Assembly (NCBI GenBank): GCA_900548585.1
Contig: URLI01000004.1
Span: 1-64,000 of the forward strand
Direction of reading: 5' to 3'
DNA length: 64,000 nt
From: an uncultured Prevotella sp.
GTDB taxonomy: Bacteria > Bacteroidota > Bacteroidia > Bacteroidales > Bacteroidaceae
The notes beneath the pieces were generated by a model. That model saw nothing but the letters and a program-made list of their open reading frames with translations, searched no databases and had not been told where the DNA came from. The translations under genes and the position numbers were made by a program. Every line of letters starts with the position of its first letter. Positions within the stretch are counted from its first letter, which is position 1. This document shows positions 1-8,618 of this stretch, piece by piece.

Positions 1-346
1 CCTTACCGTATTTCTCTACAGCATCGAGAAGAGCCTTGGAAACCTCGCGGTCGTCAATGAAATCAATCCAGCCGAAACGGACCGATTTCCTGCCCCATTT
101 ATTGTTTGCCTTATGATTGATAATGGCAGCGACGCGACCTGCCAGCTTGCCGTCCTTATAGGCAAGAAAATACTCTGCCTCGCAGAACTCGAACGCTGCG
201 TTCTTGTCCTTGCTCAGAGTATTCATGTCGTCGCTGAAAAGATTAGGCACATCATATTCGTTGCCTTCGTAGAGGTCGTAATGGAAGTCGATGAACGTCT
301 TCAAGTCCTTCTTTGTTTCGACCTTTTTAATTTCTATTAATGACAT
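1..346 (-). CDS. N-terminal part of a GNAT-like acyltransferase (partial, runs off the left edge)
   Basis: An open frame of 115 codons begins at an ATG (complement of 344-346) and leaves the window without a stop. It starts MSLIEIKKVETKKDLKTF and contains AYKDGKLAGRVAAIINH, which resembles the strand 2-3 hairpin of GNAT folds; long Bacteroidetes GNAT-like proteins often open this way. The start is supported by a phylum-type promoter just upstream (379-410). The acetyl-CoA-binding part lies outside the window, so substrate and enzyme activity cannot be judged. The family call is by resemblance only; that the frame is a real gene is more certain. Confidence 0.6.
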   Translation of the reverse strand, partial: MSLIEIKKVETKKDLKTFIDFHYDLYEGNEYDVPNLFSDDMNTLSKDKNAAFEFCEAEYFLAYKDGKLAGRVAAIINHKANNKWGRKSVRFGWIDFIDDREVSKALLDAVEKYGK

Positions 347-378
347 GATTTTCAAACTAGTTTGCAATATTATAAATG

Positions 379-424
379 CAAAAGTAGCAATATTTTGGCA
401 AATTACCAAATATTGCTACTTTTT
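379..424 (-). promoter_or_regulatory. Promoter of the edge gene inside a 15-bp inverted repeat
   Basis: On the minus strand TTTG (407-410), 20 bases and TACTTTTG (379-386) form a complete Bacteroidetes -33/-7 promoter 33 bases upstream of the edge gene. The same DNA is an inverted repeat: AAAGTAGCAATATTT (381-395) and its exact complement at 408-422, with a 12-base centre. The arms cover both promoter boxes, so this could be an operator. On the plus strand the mirror image gives TTTG (394-397), 19 bases and TACTTTTT (417-424), a near-promoter lacking the final G. Confidence 0.6.
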
Positions 425-761
425 TTGCAGTTTTTTAGGGGTTAAAATTTAATTACAGCCCTCAAACTAGCCTATATCACCCATTTAGTGGTGGTTTTGG
501 CGGAATATCTTTACCTGATAATTTTAAGCACTGGCGGAAAACTAACACTCTCCAAGGAATCACAATAAGAAAAAGCTCGATCATCTATTCTCTCCAACAC
601 TGGCGAGAAGTGCGAAGTGTCGGATGAAGCGAGAGATGGTTCATCCAATGAGTAGTGAAATTATGAGGGTGGAGTCGATTACAGAAGACAATATGGAGTC
701 AAATTGCTCCATGACCCGAAAATATTCCTCCAAAAGGAGTGAGTTTCTCGGATTTAATTTG
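425..761. other. AT-rich gap with no supported gene
   Basis: No convincing gene is seen on either strand. A short plus frame (624-905) and an antisense frame (641-835) exist, but neither has a recognisable domain or a placed promoter. The motif ACACTGGCG occurs twice (near 525 and 597). Base composition is lower in GC than the core genes further right. Confidence 0.4.
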
Positions 762-935
762 TATCTTTGCCACGTTATATCAGAGTTTTGCTTGTTTTCT
801 TTTCGCAACACTAAGATAAGTGAAAATTCTGACATGGCAAAATCCTGGGCCGCTCGGCTCTGCCGCTTGACTTGTTCAAGAACTTTTTGTTGCTCAGGTA
901 CTTAAAAAGTTTAATTTATAATAGTGTTGCGGAAT
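762..935 (+). ncRNA. Candidate structured RNA or long 5' leader
   Basis: A -7 box TATCTTTG lies at 762-769, although no good -33 box is seen, so a transcript could begin near 775. Downstream, CGCAACACTA (804-813) is exactly complementary to TAGTGTTGCG (922-931). Inside this helix are CGGC-TCT-GCCG (855-865), CTTGA-CTTGT-TCAAG (866-880) and a CCTG/CAGG pair (844-847/895-898). A competing helix, TCAGAGTTTT (780-789) with AAAATTCTGA (824-833), crosses the long one. The next start codon is at 979, so this may be a leader of that gene or an independent RNA. I could not match it to a known RNA family. Confidence 0.35.
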
Positions 936-978
936 TAAGGATACAATAAATTTAAGTCAAAGAAAAATAGAACGTACC

Positions 979-1662
979 ATGAAAAGAAAGAGTGTACCAC
1001 TGCTCCTCGTGATGGGGCTATTTTTTGCCTTAAACTCAAATCCGATAGCGGCTCAAAAACAGAAGAAATCCCAGCTTGCAAAAGAGGGACGTACTATCGA
1101 AGAGGTTGTTCCCAATGGTTGGGATATACAATCTGCTACAGGGGACCTCAATAAGGATGGAATAGAGGATTTTGTCTTGATTGTCCGCCCCAATGACCCT
1201 GCACACATCAAGACGAGAGACGACGATTTTCAGTACAATTTCAATCCTCTGTTCCTTGCTGTCTATTTTGGATCGCCCTCCGGAGTATACAAGAGGTTCA
1301 AGGTGTGGCACGATACCGTTAGAGGTCGAGAGGATGAGTACACAGATATAACAAATGAACTCTCCATTACGCCTAAAGGGGCAATAGACATAACCGTATC
1401 TTCGTGGTCAAGTATGGGAACAGCCGGTACGGGTGGCACGACCTATAGATACAGATTTCAATCGGGAGATTTTTACCTTATTGGCGAAGAATCTAGTTGG
1501 CTAAATCGTATGACCGGAGAAGGGGAGAGTACTAGTATCAACTATCTTACCGGACAAAAGGAGATCACCACGGGGAATATGATGGAAGAGAAAGATCTGA
1601 AAACCAAGAAGGTCAAGATTAAGAAAGAGCCTCTTCGTCTCTTGGGGTCATTCCAGATGTAA
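979..1662 (+). CDS. Secreted or periplasmic protein with an EF-hand-like Asp loop
   Basis: The 227-residue product has a Sec signal peptide (basic MKRKS, hydrophobic VPLLLVMGLFFAL, cleavage after about residue 25 at IAAQ). Around residues 55-65 the segment DLNKDGIEDFVLIV matches the calcium-loop-like DxNxDGxxD pattern of FG-GAP/VCBS-type beta proteins. The C-terminus is lysine-rich (residues 200-217). No catalytic motif was recognised. The gene stands alone: its own terminator follows at 1725 and a structured leader precedes it. Local composition differs from the core genome, so transfer is possible, but this is inference. Function unknown. Confidence 0.75.
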   Translation: MKRKSVPLLLVMGLFFALNSNPIAAQKQKKSQLAKEGRTIEEVVPNGWDIQSATGDLNKDGIEDFVLIVRPNDPAHIKTRDDDFQYNFNPLFLAVYFGSPSGVYKRFKVWHDTVRGREDEYTDITNELSITPKGAIDITVSSWSSMGTAGTGGTTYRYRFQSGDFYLIGEESSWLNRMTGEGESTSINYLTGQKEITTGNMMEEKDLKTKKVKIKKEPLRLLGSFQM

Positions 1663-1724
1663 GACTATAAGAGAGAAGCTCTCTCTCAGAGTGGGAACAA
1701 ACTTTCCGAGTTTATAGAGCAACG

Positions 1725-1762
1725 CAGAGCGGAGATATGAAAAAGTCTTCGCTCTGTTTTAT
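1725..1762 (+). terminator. Rho-independent terminator of the secreted-protein gene
   Basis: CAGAGCGGAGA (1725-1735) pairs with TCTTCGCTCTG (1746-1756), including one G-T pair, around a 10-base A-rich loop. It is followed by TTTTATTAT on the plus strand. Nothing further was recognised between here and the tRNA terminator at 2023. Confidence 0.8.
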
Positions 1763-2022
1763 TATGAGGAGCCCCTATCTGAGAAGTAGATATCCTGCCA
1801 TTCTCCTAATTTTTCTACGCGAAAGTCTTTGTGGAATCTGTAGTATTTCTTTTGCTTCGGACAGGGTTATTATGCTCGTTTAAGTTTTACCGGACAGCAA
1901 TAGAAAGAAATAAATTAGCAGACCCTAAATACACTTGTATGCTTTGAAACCTGCTTGTAAAAATGAAGTGTGTCATAAATGGCAACCTTTATGTTGCCCG
2001 TAAGCCGCTGTATATGAAACAA

Positions 2023-2063
2023 AAAAGGCGGAAGTGCCTCTCTATTTGGGACTTCCGCCTTTT
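2023..2063 (-). terminator. Terminator of tRNA-Lys
   Basis: AAAAGGCGGAAGT (2023-2035) and its exact complement (2051-2063) form a 13-bp stem with a 15-base loop directly after the tRNA 3' end. On the minus strand it ends in a run of T. Confidence 0.9.
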
Positions 2064-2064
2064 G

Positions 2065-2137
2065 TACGCCTGCAGGGGTTCGAACCCTGGACACCCTGAT
2101 TAAGAGTCAGGTGCTCTACCAACTGAGCTACAAGCGC
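2065..2137 (-). tRNA. tRNA-Lys, anticodon CUU
   Basis: The 73-base minus-strand sequence folds as a full cloverleaf. The acceptor GCGCTTG pairs with CAGGCGT (G-T at the first pair and one internal T-G). A TA linker and D arm GCTCAGTTGGTAGAGC follow. The anticodon stem CCTGA/TCAGG encloses loop CTCTTAA, giving anticodon CTT, and the T arm is CAGGG-TTCGAAC-CCCTG. The discriminator is A; CCA is not encoded. It reads AAG lysine codons. It has its own promoter and terminator, so it is a single-gene transcript. Confidence 0.96.
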
Positions 2138-2180
2138 ATCCTTTTGTGCAACCAGAAACATGATTTCTGAATTGCGAGTG

Positions 2181-2212
2181 CAAAGGTAGTATCTTTTTTC
2201 GTAACCTCCAAA
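2181..2212 (-). promoter_or_regulatory. Promoter of tRNA-Lys
   Basis: On the minus strand TTTG (2209-2212), a 20-base spacer and TACCTTTG (2181-2188) match the Bacteroidetes sigma-factor consensus exactly. The tRNA 5' end lies 43 bases downstream. Confidence 0.85.
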
Positions 2213-2376
2213 TATTTCCTCTTATTTTTCAAGAAAACTTTTCATCTGCATTGCATACACATTCCACAGGCTTTACGCGCCTTCATCATCCGAATGTGAT
2301 TTCGTTGCCGGCAAGTATTTCGCATGTGGACGTTCAATGTCTGTGGAATTGTATTTGCCGCAGACATGCGTCTAAA

Positions 2377-4680
2377 CTAAATGCAACATTCCCCCACGCA
2401 ACTCTTTATTTTATATACGTATGCGTCGATTACCGCCACTGCAGTGATGTTGACGATGTCGCGGACAGAACTGCCGAAATCGGTGAAATGTATGGGCTTG
2501 TTCAACCCCATCTGTATCGGCCCTATTATCTCGACATCAGGCGCGAGTGTCTGCAACATCTTGTAGGATGAGCGCGCGCTCGACAGGTTGGGGAATATCA
2601 GCGTGTTCACGTTCTTGCCCTTCAGCCTTGTGAAAGGGAACAGCGTGTCGCGCTCTTCCTTGTCGATGGCGAATTCTATCTGCATCTCCCCGTCGACCAC
2701 CATGCCAGGACTTTCCCGTTGCAACTGTGCCACGGCATTCCTCACTTTCCTCGAACCGTCTGAGCTGTCACTGCCGAAATTGGAATGGCTTACAAGCGCT
2801 ATCACCGGTTTCTCGTTGAAGAAGCTGACAGCCTTGCAACTGAGTCGTGTCAGGTCAACAAGTTGCTGCGTGTCCGGGTCGCTGTTTATCATCGTGTCTG
2901 CGATGTAGAACGTTCCCTTTGAAGAGTTTATGATGTGCATCGTTCCGAAACTCCCCAACCCCGGTCGTATGCCTATCACATCCCGTGCCACCTTTGTCGT
3001 GTTGGAGTATTTCGTGTATAGCCCGGTGATGAAGGCATCAGCCTCTTCCGTCTCCACCATCATCATTCCGAAGTAGTTGTGTTCGTACATCTTGTCGTTT
3101 GCCTCCTCGAACGTATAACCGTCGCGCTGGAGTTTCTCTGTGAGTATTTCCGCGTACCTGTTACGCCGTTCTGCCTCATTGTCGTGCCGTGGGTCAACGA
3201 TTTCCACGCCGTCGAGCGGCAGGTCGAGTCCCGTTGCGATTTTTCTTATCCGTTCCTCGCTGCCAAGAAGTATCGGCAGGCACAGCCCCTCGGCCTTTGC
3301 CTGCACAGCGGCCCGCAGCATTGTCGGGTGCGTTGCCTCGGCGAACACCACGCGCTGCGGATGCGCGCTTGCCGTGGAATAAATCTTCTGAGTGAGCTTT
3401 GTCTTCAGTCCGAGCATCACGCTAAGCGAGTTCTTGTATTCATCCCAGTTTTCGATGGAGCGCCTTGCCACCCCACTGTCAATAGCGGCCTTTGCCACGG
3501 CGGCAGACACCTCGGCTATGAGGCGTGGGTCAACGGGCTTCGGTATGAAATATTCGCGTCCGAATTTCAGGTTGTTCACCTTATAAACATCGTTCACCAC
3601 GTCTGGCACGGGCTGCTTTGCCAGGTCGGCGATGGCATACACCGCAGCCATTTTCATCTCCTCGTTTATGGCACTTGCGTGAACGTCGAGCGCGCCCCTG
3701 AAGATGTACGGGAATCCGATAACGTTATTTATCTGGTTCGGATAGTCTGTCCTTCCCGTAGCCATAAGCGTGTCTGGCCGCGCATCCAGTGCCGCCTCGT
3801 ATGAAATTTCAGGCACGGGGTTTGCGAGCGCGAATATAATGGGGTTCTCCGCCATTGTCCTCACCATGTCCTTTTTCAGAACATTTCCCTTCGACAGCCC
3901 GACGAAAACGTCGGCGCCGTCAACGGCCTCGGCGAGCGTGTGTATGTCGCGGCGGTCGGTTGCGAAAAGTCTCTTCTGGTCGTTGAGGTCCTCGCGGTCG
4001 CTCGTTATCACGCCCTTGGAATCGAGCATCACGATATTCTCCTTCCGCGCGCCGAGTGCCATGTAAAGTTTCGTGCAACTGACGGCTGCCGCCCCGGCTC
4101 CGTTCACCACTATTTTAACGTCACAGATATTCTTCCCCGCAACCTCAAGGGCATTCTTCAGTCCCGCTGCGGAAATTATCGCTGTGCCATGCTGGTCGTC
4201 GTGCATGACCGGTATGTCGAGCGTCCGCTTCAGTCTCTCCTCTATATAGAAGCACTCCGGAGCCTTGATGTCCTCGAGGTTTATCCCTCCGAACGTTGGC
4301 GCTATCCGCTCCACGGCCTCGCAGAACTTCACGGGGTCTTTCTCGTCAACCTCGATGTCGAACACGTCTATGCCTCCGTAAATCTTGAAGAGCAGCCCTT
4401 TGCCTTCCATGACGGGCTTCCCGCTCATCGCGCCGATGTCGCCAAGTCCGAGCACTGCCGTCCCGTTGCTTATCACCGCCACGAGGTTTCCCTTGTCGGT
4501 ATATCTGTACGCATCGTCCGGATTGTTGTGTATCTCAAGGCACGGGAATGCCACTCCCGGCGAATATGCAAGGCTGAGGTCTGTCTGTGTGCGGTGAGCC
4601 TTTGTCGGCCTCACCTCTATCTTGCCCGGTCTTCCACTTTCATGGTATGCCAAGGCAGCCTCTCTCGAAATCTTTACCAT
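2377..4680 (-). CDS. maeB: NADP-dependent malic enzyme, MaeB type
   Basis: Oxidatively decarboxylates malate to pyruvate with NADPH formation in the cytoplasm. The 767-residue product has the usual three-part MaeB layout. The malic N-terminal domain (about 1-160) includes [13 protein letters not shown]. The NAD(P)-binding malic domain (about 160-420) includes [12 protein letters not shown] and [13 protein letters not shown]. The C-terminal phosphate-acetyltransferase-like domain (about 430-767) starts near [13 protein letters not shown] and is thought to be regulatory in this family. The frame is open upstream to 4755, but that start would lie at or above the predicted transcription start (TAACTTTG at 4753-4760), and [13 protein letters not shown] is the normal N-terminus, so 4680 is chosen. 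Single-gene unit. Confidence 0.95.
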   Translation of the reverse strand: MVKISREAALAYHESGRPGKIEVRPTKAHRTQTDLSLAYSPGVAFPCLEIHNNPDDAYRYTDKGNLVAVISNGTAVLGLGDIGAMSGKPVMEGKGLLFKIYGGIDVFDIEVDEKDPVKFCEAVERIAPTFGGINLEDIKAPECFYIEERLKRTLDIPVMHDDQHGTAIISAAGLKNALEVAGKNICDVKIVVNGAGAAAVSCTKLYMALGARKENIVMLDSKGVITSDREDLNDQKRLFATDRRDIHTLAEAVDGADVFVGLSKGNVLKKDMVRTMAENPIIFALANPVPEISYEAALDARPDTLMATGRTDYPNQINNVIGFPYIFRGALDVHASAINEEMKMAAVYAIADLAKQPVPDVVNDVYKVNNLKFGREYFIPKPVDPRLIAEVSAAVAKAAIDSGVARRSIENWDEYKNSLSVMLGLKTKLTQKIYSTASAHPQRVVFAEATHPTMLRAAVQAKAEGLCLPILLGSEERIRKIATGLDLPLDGVEIVDPRHDNEAERRNRYAEILTEKLQRDGYTFEEANDKMYEHNYFGMMMVETEEADAFITGLYTKYSNTTKVARDVIGIRPGLGSFGTMHIINSSKGTFYIADTMINSDPDTQQLVDLTRLSCKAVSFFNEKPVIALVSHSNFGSDSSDGSRKVRNAVAQLQRESPGMVVDGEMQIEFAIDKEERDTLFPFTRLKGKNVNTLIFPNLSSARSSYKMLQTLAPDVEIIGPIQMGLNKPIHFTDFGSSVRDIVNITAVAVIDAYVYKIKSCVGECCI

Positions 4681-4752
4681 AAGAACCTGTGTTTTCTTTA
4701 TTATCCAAATAATCAATGCCTGGTTATGCACGCAGACATCATAAACTGTTGG

Positions 4753-4781
4753 CAAAGTTACAAATTATAGTGATAAAACAA
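4753..4781 (-). promoter_or_regulatory. Likely promoter of maeB
   Basis: TAACTTTG reads on the minus strand at 4753-4760, with TTG boxes 18 or 21 bases upstream (4779-4781 or 4782-4784). It lies about 70 bases before the chosen maeB start and rules out the longer open frame. Confidence 0.6.
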
Positions 4782-4854
4782 CAATCATTGGCATCTAAAA
4801 ATCGCGGTGGCACAATAAATATTATAGGATCTGACGCGATGATGCAACAAACTC

Positions 4855-4931
4855 AACATTATTTTTAACCCCAATCGCAGATTATAGCTGGTTGCCCAGA
4901 CAGATTGGTTGTTGTTGTTTGCAGGCTTAGC
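4855..4931. repeat. Direct repeat A, left copy (about 77 bp)
   Basis: This stretch is about nine-tenths identical to 5306-5382 in the same orientation. Shared blocks include CCCCAATCGCAGATTATA and GATTGGTTGTTGTTGTTTGC. The two copies flank a 22-bp tandem array in the maeB-spt gap. Neither copy encodes a recognisable protein. Confidence 0.85.
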
Positions 4932-4990
4932 TGGCTACGTCAAGAAAAAACGACAGGCAAGATGCCGGCAAGCGGCTGCAAGCAGCCTGG
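4921..4990. repeat. Dispersed repeat B, copy 1
   Basis: The complement of this segment closely matches 38781-38850. Shared blocks are GGCTACGTCAAGAA, AAACGAC and GATGCCGGCAAGCGGCTGCA. It partly overlaps the right end of direct repeat A and contains nested GC-rich palindromes. Confidence 0.8.
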
Positions 4991-5080
4991 GAACGGATAT
5001 GAGACAACTGTTTCCGCGCAAATAAGATATTTGCTTCTGGATGATGATTAACAACTTTGCAATCTGGCGCGGACAATAAA

Positions 5081-5168
5081 GTAAATACGCCGGATTTGAT
5101 CGGTAAATACGCCGAATTTGATCGGTAAATACGCCGAATTTGCCCAGCAAAAACGCCGAATTTACATT
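5081..5168. repeat. 22-bp tandem array, locus 1 (4 copies)
   Basis: Four contiguous 22-base units start at 5081, 5103, 5125 and 5147. Each holds the core GTAAATACGCCGAATTTG or a close variant. The inner 15 bases fit AAATWCGSCGWATTT, an odd-length palindrome. There are no spacers. It lies downstream of spt and upstream of maeB. Related four-copy arrays are at 20093 and 41287. Confidence 0.9.
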
Positions 5169-5305
5169 GCATTAAGACGCAAGTGGTAAAATCATTCGCG
5201 CCATGATGCGTTGTCGTTGGGTATTAACAGTGTGGAAACGAAATACTCGCTGGGAAGATACGGATTGCCCGTGGAAACAAACGGATTGCCTGCGGAGATA
5301 ATACA

Positions 5306-5382
5306 AACATTGTTTTTAGCCCCAATCGCAGATTATAACCGGTTGCCCAGGCTGATTGGTTGTTGTTGTTTGCATGCGTAGC
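5306..5382. repeat. Direct repeat A, right copy
   Basis: Same orientation as 4855-4931, with scattered substitutions and no gaps noticed. Between this copy and the array (5169-5305) no other feature was recognised. Confidence 0.85.
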
Positions 5383-5419
5383 GGAAAACTGCGAATTGCG
5401 AATGACAGTAGCACAAAAC

Positions 5420-5462
5420 AACAGAGAGGGCGACACCGCATGTGTTGGTGTCGCCCTCTCTT
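5420..5462 (-). terminator. Terminator of spt
   Basis: AGAGAGGGCGACACC (5423-5437) pairs perfectly with 5447-5461 around a 9-base loop. On the minus strand the stem is followed by GTTGTTTTG. It begins 26 bases after the spt stop. Confidence 0.9.
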
Positions 5463-5487
5463 GTATGTTACCTGCAATCGCAGCAAG

Positions 5488-6675
5488 TTATTTTATTATG
5501 CCTTCCCCGACGAATATTTTCTTCAGTGCCTGCACGCCGCGCTCCACCTGCTCCTCCGTGTGGGTTGCCATGAGCGCGAAGCGTACCAAAGTGTCCTGCG
5601 GCGCACATGCCGGAGGTATCACCGGGTTGATGAACACGCCGTTGTCGTAAGCCAGTTTCGTGACGAGGAATGTTTTCTCCACATCGCGCACGTACAGCGG
5701 TATGATCGGGCTTTCGGTCTCTCCTATCTCGAAGCCCTCCTCGCGGAAACGTCGCAGCGCATACCTTGTCACCTTCCACAGGTGCTCCATGCGCTCCGGT
5801 TCCTTGCGTATTATGTGCAGAGCCTCCATTGCTGCAGCTGTGGCGGCAGGCGAGTTGCTCGCGCTGAAGATATATGTGCGGCAGGTGTGGCGCAGGTAGT
5901 TTATCGTGTCGAAGTCGGCCGCCACGAAGCCTCCTATGCTCGCAAGGCTCTTTGAGAAAGTTCCCATTATGATGTCAACATCGTCGGTTACACCGAAATG
6001 GTCGCATACGCCGCGGCCTTCACGACCGAAGACCCCAAGGCCATGTGCTTCGTCAACATAAATGCTCGCGTTGTATTTCTTCTTCAGCCGGACTATTTCA
6101 GGAAGGTTTGCCAGGTCGCCCTCCATCGAGAACACCCCGTCAACGACAATCAACTTGATGGATTCCGGACGGCATTTCTGCAACTGCTTTTCCAAGTCAG
6201 CCATGTCGTTGTGCTTGAATTTCATGCATGTGGCGAACGATAGCCGTCTGCCATCAACGATTGAAGCATGGTTGCGGTCGTCACATATAATGTAATCCTC
6301 GCGCCCACAGACATTAGCCAGCACCCCTGAGTTTACGGAGAAACCTGTCGAGAACACCAGAGCATCCTCCTTGCCCTCGAACTCGGCAAGTTCCTTCTCG
6401 AACCTGACGTGCAGGTCAAGCGTTCCGTTAAGGAAACGGCTCCCGGCGCATCCCGTACCGTATTTGTCTATCGCAGCCTTCGCCGCCGCCTCCACACGCG
6501 GGTCGCCTGTCAGACCAGTGTAGGCGTTGCTTCCGAACATCAGGACATGATGGCCTCCCATGTTCACCTCAGTGCCTTGTTTGCCTACTATTTCCTTGAA
6601 ATATGGATAAACGCCGGCAGTCATGAATTTCTGCGGTTCACGGTATTTCTTGAATTTTTCTTGTAATAGTCCCAT
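5488..6675 (-). CDS. spt: Serine palmitoyltransferase (alpha-oxoamine synthase family)
   Basis: Condenses a fatty acyl-CoA with serine to form 3-ketosphinganine, the first step of bacterial sphingolipid synthesis. The 395-residue PLP fold-type I protein matches the Bacteroidetes Spt form: GTGCAGSRFLNGT near 72, DDRNHASIVDG near 133, the cofactor-binding VDEAHGLGVFG near 210, and the Schiff-base lysine in GTFSKSLASIGG near 240. The paralogous AONS (BioF) and KBL enzymes share this fold. The opening with MTAGVYPYFKEI and sphingolipid production by Bacteroidales favour Spt over BioF, but this is a family inference. It is divergent from the lipid kinase at 6844 and ends at a strong terminator. 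Confidence 0.88.
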   Translation of the reverse strand: MGLLQEKFKKYREPQKFMTAGVYPYFKEIVGKQGTEVNMGGHHVLMFGSNAYTGLTGDPRVEAAAKAAIDKYGTGCAGSRFLNGTLDLHVRFEKELAEFEGKEDALVFSTGFSVNSGVLANVCGREDYIICDDRNHASIVDGRRLSFATCMKFKHNDMADLEKQLQKCRPESIKLIVVDGVFSMEGDLANLPEIVRLKKKYNASIYVDEAHGLGVFGREGRGVCDHFGVTDDVDIIMGTFSKSLASIGGFVAADFDTINYLRHTCRTYIFSASNSPAATAAAMEALHIIRKEPERMEHLWKVTRYALRRFREEGFEIGETESPIIPLYVRDVEKTFLVTKLAYDNGVFINPVIPPACAPQDTLVRFALMATHTEEQVERGVQALKKIFVGEGIIK

Positions 6676-6721
6676 TTATGTAATTTAAGAGTAGGTTGCC
6701 CACTTAATTCAATTCAGGCTG

Positions 6722-6729
6722 CAAAGATA
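6722..6729 (-). promoter_or_regulatory. Likely -7 box of spt
   Basis: TATCTTTG on the minus strand, about 47 bases before the spt start. No clear TTTG is seen 19-20 bases upstream, so the assignment rests on the -7 element and position alone. Confidence 0.5.
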
Positions 6730-6802
6730 CAAAAAAAATCAATCCGATTATGTTTTCTTTCGTAGAAAGTTACATTTTAATTAAATTTATAATACAACAT
6801 GA

Positions 6803-6832
6803 TTGACTTTCAACCCAATTGTACTAAATTTG
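6803..6832 (+). promoter_or_regulatory. Promoter of the lipid kinase gene
   Basis: TTG (6803-6805), 19 bases and TAAATTTG (6825-6832). Transcription would begin near 6838, only a few bases before the tandem ATGs at 6844 and 6847. This excludes the in-frame ATG at 6799. Confidence 0.8.
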
Positions 6833-6843
6833 CAACACAAACC

Positions 6844-7866
6844 ATGATGAAGGAAATAACATTCATAATGAATCCCATTTCCGGCACAGGAAGCAAAAAC
6901 GGGCTGCCGGAACTTATAGACAGGTGCATCGACAAAGGCAAGTTCAACTATGACATTGCCTTTACCGAGCGTGCAGGACATGCCACGCAGCTTGCCACAG
7001 AGGCTGTGGCCAAGGGCAAGGACATCGTGGTTGCAGTGGGAGGCGACGGCACGGTGAACGAGATTGGCCGGGCACTGGCTCACACCGGCACGGCCATGGC
7101 GATACTGCCGTGCGGCTCGGGCAACGGGCTGGCACGCCACCTGATGCTTCCGATGAACCTGAAAAAATCCATAGAGACAATAAACCGCTGCGTGATACAC
7201 GAACTTGACTACGGGGTGATAAACGGCATGCCTTTCTTCTGCACATGCGGCATGGGCTTTGATGCCTTCGTCAGCATGAAGTTCGCCGAGGCCGGGAAGC
7301 GCGGGCCGATAACATACGTCGAGAACGTGCTGCGCGAGGGGCTGCGCTACAAGCCAGAGACGTATATAATAACCGATGAAAGCGGGACAAAACATCACAA
7401 GGCCTTTCTCATATCGTGTGCCAACGCGTCGCAATATGGCAACAACGCATACATCGCCCCGCAGGCATCAATGAGCGACGGGATGCTCGACGTGATAATA
7501 ATGGAGCCATTCGACGTGTTCGATGCGCCACAGATAAGCATCGACCTGTTCGCGAAAACGATAGGAAACAACAGCAAGATAAAGATGCTCAAGGCGAGCC
7601 GGCTGCTGATAAAGCGGCAGCACGAAGGTTACATACACTACGACGGCGACCCCATTCTGACTGGGAAGGAAATCGAGGTGCATGTTGAGCACAAAGGGAT
7701 AAAGATTGTTGTGAACCCTGATGCCGACAAGTCGAAGCGCAGGCCGGCAAGAGTGGTGAATGCGTTGAGCGAGGCATTCAACACCCTCCGGGACGACATG
7801 AACAGCAACCGCAGGTCAATCCTCGCACTCAACAAAAAGATACTCCGCAGGCTGAACAGCATTTGA
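6844..7866 (+). CDS. DgkB/YegS-family lipid kinase (diacylglycerol kinase-like)
   Basis: Phosphorylates a lipid alcohol, probably diacylglycerol or a related lipid, at the inner face of the membrane. The 340-residue protein opens with FIMNPISGTGSKNG, the kinase phosphate-binding segment, followed by the hallmark VAVGGDGTVNEI near 60-71 and LPCGSGNGLARHL near 86-98. The C-terminal half is the beta-sandwich domain of the family (YNGDP-like HYDGDPILTGKEIEV). The promoter placement selects 6844 or 6847 as start, giving almost no leader. It sits back to back with spt, so a sphingoid base is a possible substrate, but the sequence does not decide this. Confidence 0.9.
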   Translation: MMKEITFIMNPISGTGSKNGLPELIDRCIDKGKFNYDIAFTERAGHATQLATEAVAKGKDIVVAVGGDGTVNEIGRALAHTGTAMAILPCGSGNGLARHLMLPMNLKKSIETINRCVIHELDYGVINGMPFFCTCGMGFDAFVSMKFAEAGKRGPITYVENVLREGLRYKPETYIITDESGTKHHKAFLISCANASQYGNNAYIAPQASMSDGMLDVIIMEPFDVFDAPQISIDLFAKTIGNNSKIKMLKASRLLIKRQHEGYIHYDGDPILTGKEIEVHVEHKGIKIVVNPDADKSKRRPARVVNALSEAFNTLRDDMNSNRRSILALNKKILRRLNSI

Positions 7867-7934
7867 CCGCACGCTAGAATCCTTCCACGCACATGCCACC
7901 ACACGGCTGCGGCACACTCCCTGAGTGACCGTTG

Positions 7935-8609
7935 TCAGTATGCGCGCCGGGCGAAAATCTTTGTCCCAACACGAACCATGGTTGACCGGCACTCAACGGC
8001 TACGGCATAGTCGTTGCTCATTCCCCACGAACGCTCACAGAAGCGGTCGTCATCACGGAAATACTCTGCCTTCACCTCATCGAAGAAGTCTGCCGCCAGC
8101 AGCATCTCTCGCCTTATCACATCTTTGTCATCAACGTTGCTCGCCATCATCATCAGCCCACATATTGCCACGTTGTCCAGTGCGCGCCACTCGCCGGCGG
8201 CGAGCATCCCTCGGCAGGCATCGAGCGAGAAACCATATTTTGTCTCCTCCTCAGCGATGTGTAGCTCGAGCAACACCTTTATAACGCGGTCGTTTTTCTT
8301 TGCGTGCTTGTCTATTTCCCTGAGCAACTTGAATGAATCAACGGCATCAATCATCGAAATGTATGGCGCGATGTATTTCACCTTGTTAGTCTGCAAATGC
8401 CCTATGAAATGCCACTCGATGTCTTTCGGCAGCACTTCCACCTTCTGCCTTATCTCCTGCTCGTGGCTCTCGCCGAAAATCCTCTGCCCCACAGCGTATG
8501 CCTCCTCTATGTCCTCCACAGGGTGGTACTTGCTAACAGCCACGAGTTTCACGCCGGCAGGCAGTTCTGCCAGCACGCTTTTCAGATTTTCCCTGACGTT
8601 TTTTTCCAT
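7935..8609 (-). CDS. yggS: YggS/PROSC-family PLP-binding homeostasis protein
   Basis: Binds pyridoxal phosphate and helps maintain B6 and amino-acid balance; no catalytic reaction is established for the family. The 224-residue single-domain TIM barrel shows the PLP lysine in LVAVSKYHP near residue 30, FGESHEQEI near 50, WHFIGHLQTNK near 70 and the phosphate-binding C-terminus MSNDYAVAVECRSTMVRVG. The frame opens 12 bases earlier at 8621, but that codon lies inside the -7 box TAAATTTG (8619-8626), so MEKNVREN at 8609 is preferred. DUF4494 lies just upstream, a common pairing in Bacteroidales. Confidence 0.93.
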   Translation of the reverse strand: MEKNVRENLKSVLAELPAGVKLVAVSKYHPVEDIEEAYAVGQRIFGESHEQEIRQKVEVLPKDIEWHFIGHLQTNKVKYIAPYISMIDAVDSFKLLREIDKHAKKNDRVIKVLLELHIAEEETKYGFSLDACRGMLAAGEWRALDNVAICGLMMMASNVDDKDVIRREMLLAADFFDEVKAEYFRDDDRFCERSWGMSNDYAVAVECRSTMVRVGTKIFARRAY

Positions 8610-8618
8610 TTTGCTTGT

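Noticed and set aside
624..905. Open frames at 624-905 (+) and 641-835 (-)
   Set aside because: They overlap each other and the predicted RNA, have no domain or placed start signal, and the candidate structured leader explains the region better.
4681..4755. N-terminal extension of MaeB to 4755
   Set aside because: The added 25 residues are not family-like and the TAACTTTG promoter box overlaps that start.
5081..5168. The 22-bp arrays as CRISPR arrays
   Set aside because: Units follow each other without spacers, there are only four, and no cas gene is present in the window.
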